From the NCBI GenBank assembly GCA_015501075.1, contig JADNYJ010000016.1, positions 62,001 through 126,000 on the forward strand: 64,000 bases of DNA, read 5' to 3'. Shown piece by piece: positions 20,801 to 33,330 of the stretch; positions within the stretch are counted from its first letter, which is position 1, and every line of letters begins with the position of its first letter. Made by a program: the position numbers and the translations under genes. Source of the stretch: Gymnopilus junonius (Eukaryota; Basidiomycota; Agaricomycetes; Agaricales; Galerinaceae). Below the pieces are notes generated by a model that was not told the DNA's origin, did not search any database, and worked only from the letters and a program-made list of their open reading frames with translations.

Positions 20801-22549
20801 TTACTCAGCCTTCTTATCCTTCATATTACGTTTGGCTTGGAAGGACTCAAGCCCCTTCAAGCGCTCCGTAAGAGTAGGGTGCGAGTGGTGGTATGCGGAG
20901 TATCTAATGCAGTTACGTCAGTCAGAAATGCATTCCAAAAGGAAAGAAAAGACCCACAGCCAATCCACCCAAACCGTCGAAAGGTTCTTTACATGCAATG
21001 CAATGAGGGCATTGCCCAACCTGTCTCCCATATCGGCCATTTTTTCATCCTCAAGCATATCCTGCAACTCGACGGCAAATCTATCGGCTTCCCATTCAAA
21101 GTGCCTCGAAACAGCGTTCATGGCGATGCTCACAACAGCCTCGAGGGGTGTCAAAATCATCTGGAACAGGAGGAAAGCTACAATGGTTGGGGGCTGGGCA
21201 GCAACTTCCTTGGGGAAGTCAAAAGACCTGAGGAGGGGCGGAGCATGCAAGAAGGCAGGGAAAAGAGCGAGTATGGTGAAGATATGGAATTGGGAAATGG
21301 CCATCATTTTGGTTGGGTGGAGGTAGTACCAGTGACCCAGTTCGTGGGCTGTTTTTAGGCATTGAGTAAGATAAAAAGATGATGCAGAAAAAAAAATAGC
21401 AGACCAAGGACAGCCTCAACTTCTTCAGGCTTGCTTTGCTGGATGAGAGTATCGAAGATGACAATGTGCTTGCTCTGTATGTATGAAGTTAGCATGAGTT
21501 CTGCCTCATTTCTATGCAGAAGATACGGACCCAAGGTAGACCAAAAAAGTAGGCATTGCTGTGCGAGCTACGCTTTGAGCCATCAATCTCGTACAAATGT
21601 TTGAGGGGGAACTTAAGTTTGCTGGCTAGAGACTCGATTCTAGTACGTAGTTCGCCCTCTGCGAGAGGTGACAGCTTGTTAAACAAAGGTTGGATAACAG
21701 TGGGGTATAAGACGACCATAATAAGTTGGAAAGAGATCCTGTTGGAATAATCTTTTTGAGTATTGATCACAAGGCATGGAGTTCAAGTCAACACACATGA
21801 AAGCCATCAACCAGGGAACGAAGCGATCTCCTGCCCAACGGAATATGTACAAGAAAGCGGCTAGGAAAGGCGCCCCGAGGGCAAAGGCAATGAGCCATCC
21901 TTTTAAGAGATCGGTAACAAATAGCCGGGGCGTCATCTTGTTGAAGCCATGCTTTTCTTCTAGAACAAAGGTGCTGTAGATTTGTAAGGGAAGGGTCGGA
22001 ATGGATGAAAGAATGAATAGGATGAAGACAAAGGCGATGGATTGAAGAATCTGAAATAATCGCCAGAGGTAAGGTAAAGGCATAAGCAGATATACAGTTA
22101 GCATACCTCGTATTTTGGTCCGTATCCAACCTTGCTCAGTAATTTGCCAGCGGCAATCCACGACCATGCATAAAAACCATAATGCAACATAATCGAATCC
22201 AGGACCTGCTTGAATATCCCTGAGAAGAAAGCAAATCTAGCTTTGTCCTTGCCATAACTTTGAGATTTTTCAAACACGCCCTCTTCGAAATGCTTCGTAA
22301 GCGCTTTCGGAGGTTTATCCTTAAGAAAAAGTGGATACTGGCGGATCCTACAGCCAGGAAAACAGTATGTGAGAAAGGTAAGCACACGGGATGGCCTGAC
22401 CGAGCGCCTGTTGCTTACAGCAGGTAGGATTCAAAGAGCGTGACGGCCCATGAAAAAGCCTGGACATAAAACTTCCAGTTGATAGGGTTTACAGCGACGA
22501 AAGCTAGGCGGTATTGTATGTTATTGAGTTGAGTATGAAGGATATCCAT
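20801..22549 (-). CDS. STE24: CAAX prenyl protease 1 (Ste24), zinc metalloprotease
   Basis: A multi-exon gene. It removes the AAX tripeptide from prenylated CAAX proteins in the ER or inner nuclear membrane. Starting at MDILHTQLNNIQYRLAF, it continues through membrane segments, FVLEEKHGFNKMTPRLFVTD, SNAYFFGLPW, then the zinc site AVLAHELGHWYYLHP, split by an intron inside the motif (donor after GTC CTT G, acceptor before CC CAC GAA). The third ligand lies in HFEWEADRFA. The C-terminal exon has VDWLYSAYHHSHPTLTERL and ends KDKKAE, so the protein finishes with KKAE, a KKXX-type ER retrieval signal. All catalytic residues are present. The ATG lies at 22547-22549. Confidence 0.93.
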
Positions 22550-23211
22550 GATGGGCGGAGGAGAAGAGCTCAACAATGTCCCCGCGACGTGGCGACGTGT
22601 TCAATAATTGTGCACAGCCACTTGTCAATCTTACATAGTCCGGGGCCTATCGTGGCTACAAATTCTCATCGATCTCATCCATGATCTTTACTCGATCTCT
22701 ACCCAGATCCTACATGAGAAGGCTATAATTCTCCAAAATATGCAGAAGAAGGTATTGTTCGATGAGTAGGCGAGTGGGTGTGACGTTCATGTTGTAGAGT
22801 CACCTCAACTGTACTGTGCAGGACCGCATAGCCTGAGGCTTATAATGCAGAACAAACCAGGACAAGATAGGGAAATATCCTGTCCGAGGCTATTGTAGAG
22901 CGTCGCAATCGCCATGTCCATCGAATTTCAGTGCGGCGATAACTCTGTACGGTCCTTATCTTTCCATGATCATCGAGACACTACACGAACAATTTGCAGG
23001 CTCATCGTTAGCCAAATCGATGCAGACATGTAGGCCATATCCTTAATAATCAAGTGCTGAGGAGATTCTTAGTTCTCCCTCTCATCAGGTCCAAGGTCTC
23101 GATGTTTCCTCCAATTCACCTAATCTCATTTCAAAGCTGTTCGCGGAGACATTGCATTATAGAGACGACATAAACTGCTTGAAGAAACCAGCATTGACTA
23201 TTCGATTAACA
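22550..23211. other. Intergenic, nothing recognised
   Basis: This holds the upstream region of STE24 and the downstream region of the gene at 23212-23895. I find no further gene. Confidence 0.5.
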
Positions 23212-23895
23212 TCATACACAAAGTAGGAATTCTCCAGCGATGATATTTGCGCATGCCTCCCCTGACGCTCCCCATGCATTCCCGGGTTTAAATCTCTTCC
23301 CCTTCGCCGATTGGTATTTCGATCGAAGATAATGGACGTGCATGGATCTCCAAACACAGTCCGCGAAGCCTCTTCCAATAACTCCGAATTCCTCAAGCTC
23401 ATACGAAAATACGTATAGCCAATAGCGGCAGCCGGAATGTTGGTTGAACGTTGGTTTGAACCGATATAGGTCGAGACCTTGCCTGTAAAGCAATTCCACG
23501 ACCATGCGTATTGTCATGCCAGGCCGAATATTACAGGTTTCCTTCATGACACAGCCTGCATCTGGTGTAGGAATAGTCTTCGATGGATCTGGTGTGGGGA
23601 TAGATGCGACTCGTGCAGAACCCTCGGTTGTGGGGCCTAAGTTGTGTGTATAATTCTTCTGGGTGATGTCGATACTGACTGTCGTCGAGTCCTTCAACCT
23701 AAACCATAGTGCGAAGTGATTTGCTGAACGCTGCTTTGTTTTGTTTGCCGCTGCATGTCCTCCTTCATCGCAATAGCCTTGGTCGTCCAAATAGACGATC
23801 AGGTCGACTTCGATGATCTCGAGGTCTACGTGTTCAGGACAAAGCTGGGCAAAGTCGAATGTCTCTAGGTAGTGTTGATCTAGCCCTGATTCCAT
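23212..23895 (-). CDS. DUF7770-like hypothetical protein
   Basis: A single open frame of 227 residues with ATG at 23893-23895. The N-terminal half has LEIIEVDLIVYLDDQGYC and a polar segment with FALWFRLKDSTTVSIDIT. The C-terminal half has TIRMVVELLYRQGLDLYRF, SGCRYWLYVFSYELEEFGVI and SMHVHYLRSKYQ. The arrangement of a regulated-strand region, then R.....GC.YW and a C-terminal helix resembles fungal DUF7770 proteins, whose role is unknown; the match is from memory. No signal peptide or membrane span is seen. Lack of introns is unusual here but the frame is intact. Confidence 0.6.
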   Translation of the reverse strand: MESGLDQHYLETFDFAQLCPEHVDLEIIEVDLIVYLDDQGYCDEGGHAAANKTKQRSANHFALWFRLKDSTTVSIDITQKNYTHNLGPTTEGSARVASIPTPDPSKTIPTPDAGCVMKETCNIRPGMTIRMVVELLYRQGLDLYRFKPTFNQHSGCRYWLYVFSYELEEFGVIGRGFADCVWRSMHVHYLRSKYQSAKGKRFKPGNAWGASGEACANIIAGEFLLCV

Positions 23896-25429
23896 GGGTG
23901 GCCCTGTCGAGTACTTTGCTATCCTGACAAATTTTATAGGGAACGAGAAAGCCTTGCATTCAGCCGAATTGGGAATTGGAATCTGAACAATTCTATTCTC
24001 TCTCAGGGACCAGGGTTACTGGTTTGAGGATCCCTTATACTGGTTCTTTTCGGTAGAGGCAAGGTCTAAGAGACAAGCAAAGCACATGGAAGATGTGATA
24101 ACTCCGAAAAGGCACAATGACCCGATAAGGAAAAGGAACGTAGAAGGTCGTGTGTAACATAACAATTTCATTGCCTTAACTTTAGGATGCTGAAACAGGA
24201 ATAGTGGGTTAGAATCTCTCTTAGGGCCTTGTACTTTCAACTCTGAGGGCATGCGACAAGTGGTTGAGTAAAAATGTGCTTGCTTTGCTCACTTTCGGGA
24301 GTCTTGGCCGGGGTTCTGCACTTGAGTTAGCCACCCGTTGAGGCATTCCATCTTCAGGTTTTGATCTCGCTTGACATACGGCACAGATAATTCTTCCCAC
24401 AAAGTTACAGTCAGAGTACAGGGTCATATATGATACAGCGTTTGTCCTTGGTCCATAGAAGCTCGATATAAATAGAGATCCTTGCTTTTGAGTGATCTAT
24501 TCATTGAGCTGCATTGTTCCATGTTGTTGCTGGTGGCTAGATTGAAATATGTGGAGAAGAGAAGGTGCATTCATTTCAAGTTGTAAAAATGTGTCCTTTA
24601 CACAGCCCTTAATATAATGGAGGAATTCGCAAACTTCCTTTCTGAGTTGAACTGTTTCCAAGCTACTATCAATACTGCTCATCATTGCAGGTCACTACAT
24701 GCATTTGCAGATTGGCAGATGCATTGACATGTCTTCAGCAACTTTTCGTGCTCCATTGCCATTAATTGGTAATTGGTGATCATTATAAGCTAACTATGTT
24801 ACATAAGAACTCAGGTAGTACAATGACACATACCTTGCCAGCCCATGTAGATAGGACAAAATATGAAATAAAATATGAAATAAAATAATGATGCTGCAAG
24901 GGGGACATTGGCTGGACTAGCACTTCCCATTTGCTGAAGCTGCCACTGGTGGCACAGCATCAGATAAGAAAAAGAAAAGAAAAGAAAAGAACAGTAAGAA
25001 AAACTAAACACTCACCAGGTCATTATCCAAAAGAGATCAACAAGGTCAGATAATCAGAGGGAAGTAAGGTGCAGAAATGATGGGGCAATGAGATGAGTCT
25101 TTGAGGCAGTTTCAGTGGGAAGTTTTGAGTATGGTGATGGATAGCATGTGTCAGTTGTTGGCTAACTGAGCATGCAATGTCCATGATGCAGTTTCCTCAA
25201 GGGTAATAGTGGGAAAGACACCAAGGTAATAGAATGATCATTTAGCTGGCCATGTGCCCCATCCTCACATGGTGTTGGACTGATTGTGAAACATATGCCA
25301 TCTTGCTAAATTTTCTGTAGCACTTGTTTTTATCGATCGAATTATGGATGGGATGGCTGAGCAATAATGGGAACCCTAGATTTGTCTATAACATTGCACA
25401 GGAAGTAGAAAATAGGTAGCATACGAAAG
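23896..25429. other. Gene-poor, repeat-like stretch
   Basis: I see no gene I can support. Composition (A/G-rich on the plus strand, short broken frames) resembles the repeat region at 1-7 kb, suggesting an old repeat remnant. Confidence 0.35.
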
Positions 25430-25513
25430 AATGTTGACAGTGATACAGCCAAGAATACAGAAGTAGAGGCAAATGTTGACAGTGATACAGCCAAGAATAC
25501 AGAAGTAGAGGCA
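25430..25513. repeat. 42-bp direct tandem duplication
   Basis: Two identical 42-bp units, 25430-25471 and 25472-25513, each beginning AATGTTGACAGTGATACAG. A recent slip duplication just downstream of the minus-strand gene that follows. Confidence 0.95.
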
Positions 25514-25518
25514 GTATA

Positions 25519-27605
25519 TCAGGGATCTAGCGCATAAAAAGGGACAACGTTCCTACAATGGCATTTATTTCTTCGATTTTTGCTTTGGCTTCGGCAAGGA
25601 GAAGGAGGCTCAATCTTGACAGGGACAACAGGGGCAGGTGTCCAGAACTCAGGGGCAGAACAAGGAAACATTTCCTCTACTTGTTTAAAACCAGATGCGA
25701 ATGAGTGCCTTGGAATGAAAGGCGGCGCATGAGGAGCGAGGTTCGATTTCATTTTGGGCATCTGCTTTTAAGTCTTATTTTTAATTCCCATGGAAAAGTC
25801 AGGGATGACTAACCGCATTTATCCCCACTTTACTCAGTATGGGAATGCCCGATATGGATCCCGTCTCACCTTCGAGTGTTGTTATGGAAGAAGGGCGACG
25901 GTGAGAGTGGGCATTGGAGGAAGAAGGCTAACACATTTTTCCCCCTTAGTTTTTTACGCGAAGGCTAGAATGAGTAATGACAGACCATTTTAGCACTGGC
26001 ACTGTTTCCGTGCTCCTGAATGACAGGTGAAGCCGAAATATCCAGCGCCTCCTTGAGCTCTTCATCTAGTGTTTTCGCTTCCATGAACCCCAGGAACCGG
26101 CGCTCGTTACCGATCGCCAAATTATCGGAGCCTGTCGAGGAGAAAAGTGTACTGGATGCTGATGGCAGGAGAACGGGGCCATTCAACTTACTGATGTGCT
26201 CGAAAGTCAGGCTAGTGGTCATCGACAATGGTTCGCTTCCAGAGAAAGACGAAGGGCAGGAGAGAGTGCCGTAATGTCTTTTGCATTCCTCATAGTATTC
26301 TCTGAGACCAATGAATACATCTTCGACCTAAAGACAGAGCAGTTAACATAAGGTAGCTGGGTTCCTCAGCAATGAATAAAGGTACCATACCTCTGGGGTG
26401 TCGGCACTTCCAATGAATGAAACACGGCCCGCCAAAGCTGTTGGAGAGTTCGTCAAGTCTTGGCCGCCCAAGGCTTCTTTCATCTTTCCTTTCAGTTCGG
26501 TTGGAATGTGACCTGAACCGAACTGAGTTGTTTCATCGTTAGCAAACGTAGATCAAAATGAGATGACAAGAAAGTGACCTACAGGGGTGGAAGAATGGCT
26601 CCCTATGATGGATGTATCCCCTACGTCCTCCTCAGATTCGCTCGAAGAAGGTCCCTCAATTTGCACCTCGATTTCGAGATCATTGAAAGCCTCTTCTTCG
26701 ATAATAGGGTAGACATTCGCGCTCTCTCGGAAACCGATAACCTGGATTCCAGAAGTCCGCCAGTCCGAGGTGCGCAAGACAAGAGAAGTAGGCAGAGTTC
26801 CTTCAACAATGTCACTCCTGTTAGATCCCTTGGTCCCCAGTTCCTCAGTGGGCTGGCGAATGATGTAAACTGAGAGAAATGCAAATAAGATAGAACAGGA
26901 GATGATGAAAATGCAGGCTAAAAGCATCAGGCGGTCGATGAGGAAGGCGATGGCATGAGACGAGGATTGTAACTGAGTGATCATGGCAGAGGCCCTTGAA
27001 AGCTTGAGTCTGACACAGGCAGCAGTGCGAACAAGGTGCTCCTGAAGACGATCCGCCCCCACGGTCAGGTAGTCTTTGCCCACAAGGAAACGCAGCTGAG
27101 TGTCCAGTGCTGCAAGGAGGAATAGAATGACGCCCTGGATAGCAAAAACGACGCTGCTAAAAGTATCATTGGGCTTGCCAGGTGGACTACGGCGGTTATG
27201 AGACTGAACGGGACTGTCGGAAAAGACAGAGCTTTTGTCCACGAGACAACCATATGCATAACCAAATGTATCCGACGCACGTTCGCATAGCACAGGAAGG
27301 GTTCTCTCAATAGCGCCACGAGCACCGTACTGCCACAAAAAGCAGAGGCATGCCATATTCTCAACAGTGGCATAGAGGACGGCGGTCTCAAACCAACCAT
27401 GATGGTCGATGAGGTCAGAGATTGATGTCTGAGAGGATGGTTTGAGCTTGGTGAAGTCAGAGTATGAATTGGCGGGAAGAGGGTTGTGGTATTGAGTTTT
27501 CTGGGAAGCTTCCAGTCGCTCAGTTAGAAGGTCCAAGACGGGTTTGGCTACTGAAAGTCTGGATATGAGGTGTTCTCGAAAAAAGCGGTAGGGTATTTGA
27601 ACCAT
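25519..27605 (-). CDS. Uncharacterised membrane protein
   Basis: The main exon (about 26577-27605) starts MVQIPYRFFREHLISRL and continues SYSDFTKLKPSSQTSISDLI and TVENMACLCFLWQYGARG. It contains strong hydrophobic segments SSVVFAIQGVILFLLAALD and IDRLMLLACIFIISCSILFA, followed by an acidic Ser-rich tail (SSSESEEDVGD). Two further exons are clear (FGSGHIPTELKGKMKEALGG and VFIGLREYYEECKRHYG). A last Pro-rich exon at 25519-25761 is probable; it could join by a 224-nt intron (25762-25985) or by two shorter ones, so the C-terminus is uncertain. No named domain is recognised. The start is the first in-frame ATG. Confidence 0.65.
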
Positions 27606-28899
27606 TGGCGATAGTGTACGTTGGAGATGGGAACAAAGACGATGTCGCAGAAGTCCTTGGTGCAAAGATGAAAACAGCGGGTGTTCGCAACGTGAAAAGA
27701 ATGGGTTCTACATAGAGTTTATATAAGGTGAAATGAGGTAGGCATTTTCAAAATGTGCTTCAATAGGAAAGGGTTTAAGCACCTGTGCTGATGATCAGTC
27801 TACGCATAAATTTGATCATACATTGCGTCATACATACCTTTCTTGTCGCTTCTTTTATTTTGTCTTTGCTCAATAAATCTTGCCCAAGTTAAGACAATGT
27901 TCAACCGATGAAACTTGGGAGAATGGATGCTCTTTTTTGACAAGAAAAGAGCATATATTGACTTGACAAGCTCGACCCCAATGTCAACATACAGTTGTTA
28001 CTGGAGTTAAATTTTTTGTGCAGTTTGTTAGACTGTGAATTTAGCTACAGTTCATCATCGACAGCGAACAAGGCTAATACCTCGATAGCAAACCGTGTGT
28101 GCGGATCATAGACCAGTCTACCATACAGGCGGCCTTCACTAGGAGCGCAAGATGCTAGAGTCTGAGAAGTGGAGTACCCCGACGGGACAATAGCCAAAGA
28201 CACTAGCTGCGCACGAGTCCCAATATTCAACATCAGCTACCAAATTTAATGCGATTCTGATGAGTCATGAAAGGCATAGCAAGAAGGGAGAGCAGCATTG
28301 GGGCATCCTTGTATTAAAGAATGCAAGGTCAGTAGAGCAAAAAAGGATACAAAAAATTCAGCGACAGACCTCAGGATGGAAATCTTCTTGATGGGATATA
28401 TGTAGTATATTTGAAAGGGCGTATCGAATGATGGCATTCAATATTCAGTTCAAAGCCCAAATTTTAGGTATCCCGAAAGTTTGTTTGTAAAAAGCTCAAA
28501 AATGGACGCAATATTATTGGCTGGGTCGTCAATGTGTCATGACCAACTGTGGAGATGGGTATCACAGAGGAGGACAAAGAATTAAAATTTCTTCAGTGGA
28601 CGTTTTGGATTTCCTGAAAGAATGATGTAATATTGCTTGCCATAGGTCTGTGGAATAAACAATGCAACAAATCAACTTTATTTTAGTCCCAGACTCCCAT
28701 TGACACTTCCATCCAATTTGGATTCCACTGTTCAGCGAGAACAAATTGAAGGGTAATACATATACCTGTCAAGAACGATGTCAACCATCTTTAATGTTGT
28801 CATTTTGTCATGGTGAAGACATTCAACCAAATCCTGTAGGGATTTATTGTACCCATGTCCCACTGTATCTTGACTCATTGTTAATACCCGATCATCACA
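27606..28899. other. Intergenic; small open frames only
   Basis: Two minus-strand frames (28045-28233 and 28246-28437) could be spliced but give no recognisable product. I do not call a gene. Confidence 0.35.
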
Positions 28900-31206
28900 A
28901 GATGCGTATTGATTCAATTTTCTTTTCTTCCATACCTGGATGAGTTTATTACAGAGATACCATTTACCAGAGTTTTAAAGCTGGGTGCACAAGCCTTGCA
29001 GCGGTGTTTCAATATTCTGCCATCGTTTTGCATGACCACACATTTGCTCCCTCTTTACAAAAATCCTTGCACTCAGTCTGGAAGCCAGGCTCATTTTTTC
29101 GGAACTTGCGAAAACTGTCAATAAGCACAAAACTGCCCAAGTTGTTGTCCCTTCTTTCGCCGTTGGTGTTGAATAAGAAAAGATTTACCAGCCTAGGACA
29201 GTCACTTTCGACATCACTCGGAATGGGTTCGGAGGGATGAAAACAGATCTGACCAAAGCGACTGCGGCCTTCTTTTGTGCTTTCAGGGAGACTTTAAACT
29301 CCATCAGCCTAACTACCAACTCCATATCCATGAAATTGATGAACATGATGGTTTCTCCTAGTCTGACATTTCCGAGACTCAGAAGACTCAAGCTAGCATG
29401 TGTCCTTCATAGCTGGTATAAAACTGGAGGACCACATCCAAAAAAATCCCTGAATTTATAGCAAGGCATGTCACTACGCTGGAGGATCTCACTATCAAGC
29501 ATAATATGGTGCAGAGTTACTACTATGCCTATGCGGAACGTATGTACATTATGTGGATCGAACCTTCAGAAGACTATACTGGCCCTACCGCCCTTGCAGG
29601 ACTGGTTATTATGAATCTGAAGTCACTCGAAATAGACCTGCGAGAGCAACCAAAAAAGGCTAACGATCCCATAGCAGCGCAAGCGCCAATCCCTGACTCT
29701 ATCTTTCTCAGTAAATACTTACAATCGGCGCCATTTGCATCCTTTCAAGATCTACGTGAAATGTGAGTTTACTGCTGGGTAATTATGTTACTTCTATAGT
29801 AAAATATGTAATGCAGAAAATGTTGAAATTTTTGTAAGCTAAAAAATTTGCAGTTCAGATAGAAGAAAGTGAATAAATCTTAGTATACTGCATGGTTCGA
29901 GGCCGTGGGAAAGCTCAGACCGACATTGGCGGTAGTGTTGCCGCGAGTCGAGCTCAAGCTGAACTCGAGCTGATGGGAGTTGGAACTCCGACGGCTCGAG
30001 CTGCATCGAGCTAAGCTGAGCTCGATCAGCTTGTGTGTCAGGGTTCGACATTACATCCAAAATGGGTTCGCAAATGAAACTCCGCCAAGCTCGGCCACAA
30101 ACTGCAAAGACGAGGTACAGGCAGGCTTCCAGGACAGAAAAAGTGGTAAGGATTTATCAAGATGAGTAGAAAATATGCCAGTAGAGTAGAACTAATATTA
30201 CTTGTAACTAACATTAAGTATAAAGTCAAATCTTTAAAGAACGAAATTGGAAAGTTATCCTTTAATTAAACATCACACCCATTAACATCTTGAGCACCCT
30301 CATTGCCCCATCCCTTCCATGATTCCTCATGTATTCCTGTAGTTCTGCAACCCTGCCAGATTCCAGCAGCTCCTCAACCACGGCTGGGTCTAGTCGATCA
30401 CCGGAAAGTTCCTCATCACTGCATATCAAGTCATCTGTGAAGGTTAGCCCGATCATTTCGGAAACGAAATTTCAGAATCTGCAGCCTTCCATCCGAATAT
30501 CCTCCATGTTGGATCTGCGAGGTATCTGTTTCTTGTCAAAGCGCAAAGAACTCGGCCACCTGTTTGCCGCAGTACACGGTGTACGGCATCGGATGACAGT
30601 TTGACCTATTTTGGAAGACGAGCATCACGAGGTGGCTCGAGCTGAACTCGGCTCGACTTCCTAAAGAGGTTTCCCATCAAGCTCGAGCTCAAATCGACTC
30701 GAGCTAACTCCAACTCGCGGCATCACTAATTGGCGGGAGTCGTTCATTTCGAACTCGACAGAACCCTTTCTATCACTCACGTGATAGAGTCGGGGACTTG
30801 CAGTCCGACTCAAAGCAGAGCAGAGTCCTTCCAAATCCTTTGACATTTGCCCCAAACCTCACATCACTTGCTCTTACTGGTGTATCTTTGTTTTCGACGT
30901 ATAACTGAGGTCATCGACAATCTTTCGCAAGGCGAGACGTTGATAAAGCTCGAAGTTATGGTCATGACACTTTCTGCCAAAGCCTTCGATATTATTGCCA
31001 GGAAGGTGAATTATTTGAGGATGCTCTCCGTCAAGTCTATAACGCTTCAGAGTCTTGATGCCAAGTTGAGCAGGGATAAGCAGGTGAGGCGGTGCAATCT
31101 TGCGCCTATTGCTCATCGCCCTGAAACCTTTGATAGGTTCAGCTATCTACTTCGCTCATGGAGGCGCGCAGATATTCTAGATGGACGCTGCAAAATTTGC
31201 GACTGA
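28900..31206 (+). pseudogene. Decayed F-box/LRR-like gene interrupted by an insertion
   Basis: Plus-strand segments read as leucine-rich repeats but in shifting frames. Examples are TKATAAFFCAFRETLNSISL and PSLTFPRLRRLKLACVLHSW at 29240-29460, HNMVQSYYYAYAERMYIMW and LVIMNLKSLEIDLREQ at 29460-29765, then after a gap of about 1 kb PNLTSLALTGVSLFS and LIKLEVMVMTLSAKAF, YLRMLSVKSITLQSLD at 30850-31206. The pattern fits the C-terminal half of Agaricomycete F-box-like proteins, which are substrate adaptors of ubiquitin ligases, though no F-box is visible. Several stops and frame changes plus the hAT insertion make it non-functional. Confidence 0.6.
29933..30728. mobile_element. Non-autonomous hAT-type element, 796 bp
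   Basis: Termini are TAGTGTTGCCGCGAGT on the left and, reverse-complemented, TAGTGATGCCGCGAGT on the right. Both flanks carry the same 8-bp ATTGGCGG (29925-29932 and 30729-30736), diagnostic of hAT. Subterminal regions are rich in GAGCTCGAGCTC-like repeats. A minus-strand frame at 30262-30456 (helical, VVEELLESGRVAELQEYM) may be a captured coding fragment; I do not recognise it. The element sits inside the decayed LRR gene. Confidence 0.85.
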
Positions 31207-31399
31207 CTCGGATTGAGAGTACGTGCAATAAACCTCACCCTCTGCCAAGGACGACGAGAACAGTGGCTCTAAACCCTCCAACAGGCGTCATCTGTCGCCA
31301 TGGCTTTGACTCTTTCTGTTAAAAAGGTCAGTTCGGTGGGGAAAAAGAGGAAGAGAATTATTTCTCTCTCATGTCCTTGGAATTTCCGTCTAATATATT

Positions 31400-32212
31400 T
31401 TAATCTTCCTTATCATACAAGCCAGCTTCACTAGGGTTATAAGAGGGTATAACCTGAGTATCGGGTTCACCTGCCGGACGCCAATAACCAAATATGTTGG
31501 CCGTCTGAGCGAGTAGGTTGGATATGACGCCAGCTACAGTCAGTCCGAATCTGACAAAAGGCGCGCTCATCGGTAATAGCAGAGCTGCAAAATCCTGTAT
31601 AAGAGTCAGGAGTTTGCGCATGGGGGAGGATGGAGGAAACGCACTTCTGTATGGTAGAAGTCCTCTTGTTGAGATATATAGTACAGTCCGCTTTTCTTGC
31701 GAAGCGTCAGTCGGATGACGAGTCTGAGAAATGTGTATGATTCGAAAGAACATTGCAATCTTTAACGCGTTAATGCATACCGTGCTGGCGCAGGCTTGAT
31801 CGGCAGAAAGAAAAGTTTGAACCACTGCACGCCTTCCACGTAGAGAACGTTCTGCTTTGGGTCCCAGACTAATGTGTCTCGCATTAGAATTTCTAGCAGA
31901 TAATCCAAGCGCAACTAGACTCACCGACGCTCTCGATGCCAATATCAATATGTGGAGATAGCACACGATACCACCTATTCAGCGCTCAAACCATCAGCCC
32001 ACATCATTTAACGCGACAGCATCCCAATCATACTGGTATATTCCCAGAACAGACTCTCTTGAATTAGGCCCTGGGTTAACAGAGCAAACCGGATGCTTAA
32101 ACCCAACGTCGGGCGTCATATAGCGTTCCACGGCAGCTTTCTGAACATCGGGAGACTCAGTGGCGGTTAGCTGATATGCTACTGATATGATCTCCTTAGC
32201 TGGGTCTTCCAT
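31400..32212 (-). CDS. NTF2-like (SigF-like) domain protein
   Basis: Five exons join cleanly. The start MEDPAKEIISVAYQLTATES leads to VERYMTPDVGFKHPVCSVNP, GIYQWYRVLSPHIDI, LVWDPKQNVLYVEGVQWFKL, PIKPAPARLVIRLTLRK, SGLYYISQQEDFYHTEDFAA and FGLTVAGVISNLLAQTANIF before a polar tail. This is a fungal NTF2-like family with a cone-shaped ligand-binding fold, a conserved QEDFYH-type motif and C-terminal hydrophobic segments. No catalytic function is established to my knowledge. All introns are GT-AG; one donor is GTGCGT. The frame is intact. Confidence 0.8.
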
Positions 32213-33330
32213 GGTCGACGGTGAAGGTAGAGGTTGTTGAAAGCTATAAGCATCTCCCAAAGGAGTGCGGAGAGCGTAATAGTCCGAACTTCGAAGCGCG
32301 TGGCGACCTCCAATAATTCATTCATAAGTGACGTAATTTTACTTCGTCAGATTCGTGACGTGATGAGGGAGGAAAGAACTCAGAAGTTGACTGCAATCAT
32401 ACTACCGTAGTGCAAGAGCTCGAGGCCAACGTTGTTAACCATCCTTAGTATTCTGATACTAATATTACTTGAGAATTCTCCGTGTCGCTTTCAACTTTGA
32501 ACTGGCAACGATAATATGAAGTTGGTGCGGAATTTTTGTCCGATCTTCATTATTTCCACTGACGGCGACATAGCTAAATTTCTCAACAGAAACCTTTGAT
32601 CAAGTACTTGCCTCAGTATCAAGAGTATGGCATTATTTCAGCATCTTTGGCAAGCCTTCAAGAATACAAATACATTTTTTTCACAGACTCGATCCCTGCT
32701 GGATGAAGAAATAAGTACAAATCATAGCCCTCAAAACTTATCCAACAATTGACGGATAGATGGAAGGATGGTAACCGGGAAGGTCCCTATAAAGGAATGA
32801 TCAGCCTGCAATGTTAATAAAGAATTGTGAAATTATCGATGGAAGTAAGCCTGTCTAGTGAGACTCGGAATTTCCAGACCTGGAAATAGCGTATGGATCT
32901 TGTAGAAGAGGTGAATTCGAACATTGAACATGGAGGTGATGAATTCCGATAAAAAGGAAGGTAAAGATTTAAAGATTCAAATGGGACTATGGAAAAGACC
33001 CAACATCCCGTCGTCTATTTTGCGACCCAGAGTTAAGGTGCTAAGGCAGCAACGCGTGCACACGCCTATGACATTTGACAGAATTTTCGAATGTATTCCG
33101 AATGCATCTGAGTGAGAGGAATTTGTTTATAATTCGTCATTGCCTTCATCATATTAGTCGCCGCCAGCAGCCTACCAAAGACATTTGTCAGGCCTAGAGT
33201 TCAATGTTTTAGGGTCAAGAGACATGGACTTCCAGAAAGCACGCCGGGCTCTGTTGCTGCACACACATTACTCATGGTGAATGTATATAGAGGCGGTGAG
33301 TCGGGTGAGAGACCAAATCTAGAGTTGCTG
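32213..33330. other. Intergenic, nothing recognised
   Basis: This holds the upstream region of the NTF2-like gene and unassigned sequence up to the start of the left duplicated arm. No gene is supported. Confidence 0.4.

Noticed and set aside
28045..28437. Small two-exon gene on the minus strand
   Set aside because: No recognisable product and splicing leads to early stops.
29894..29904. GGTTCGAGGCC, a perfect tRNA B-box
   Set aside because: No cloverleaf, A-box or acceptor stem can be built around it.
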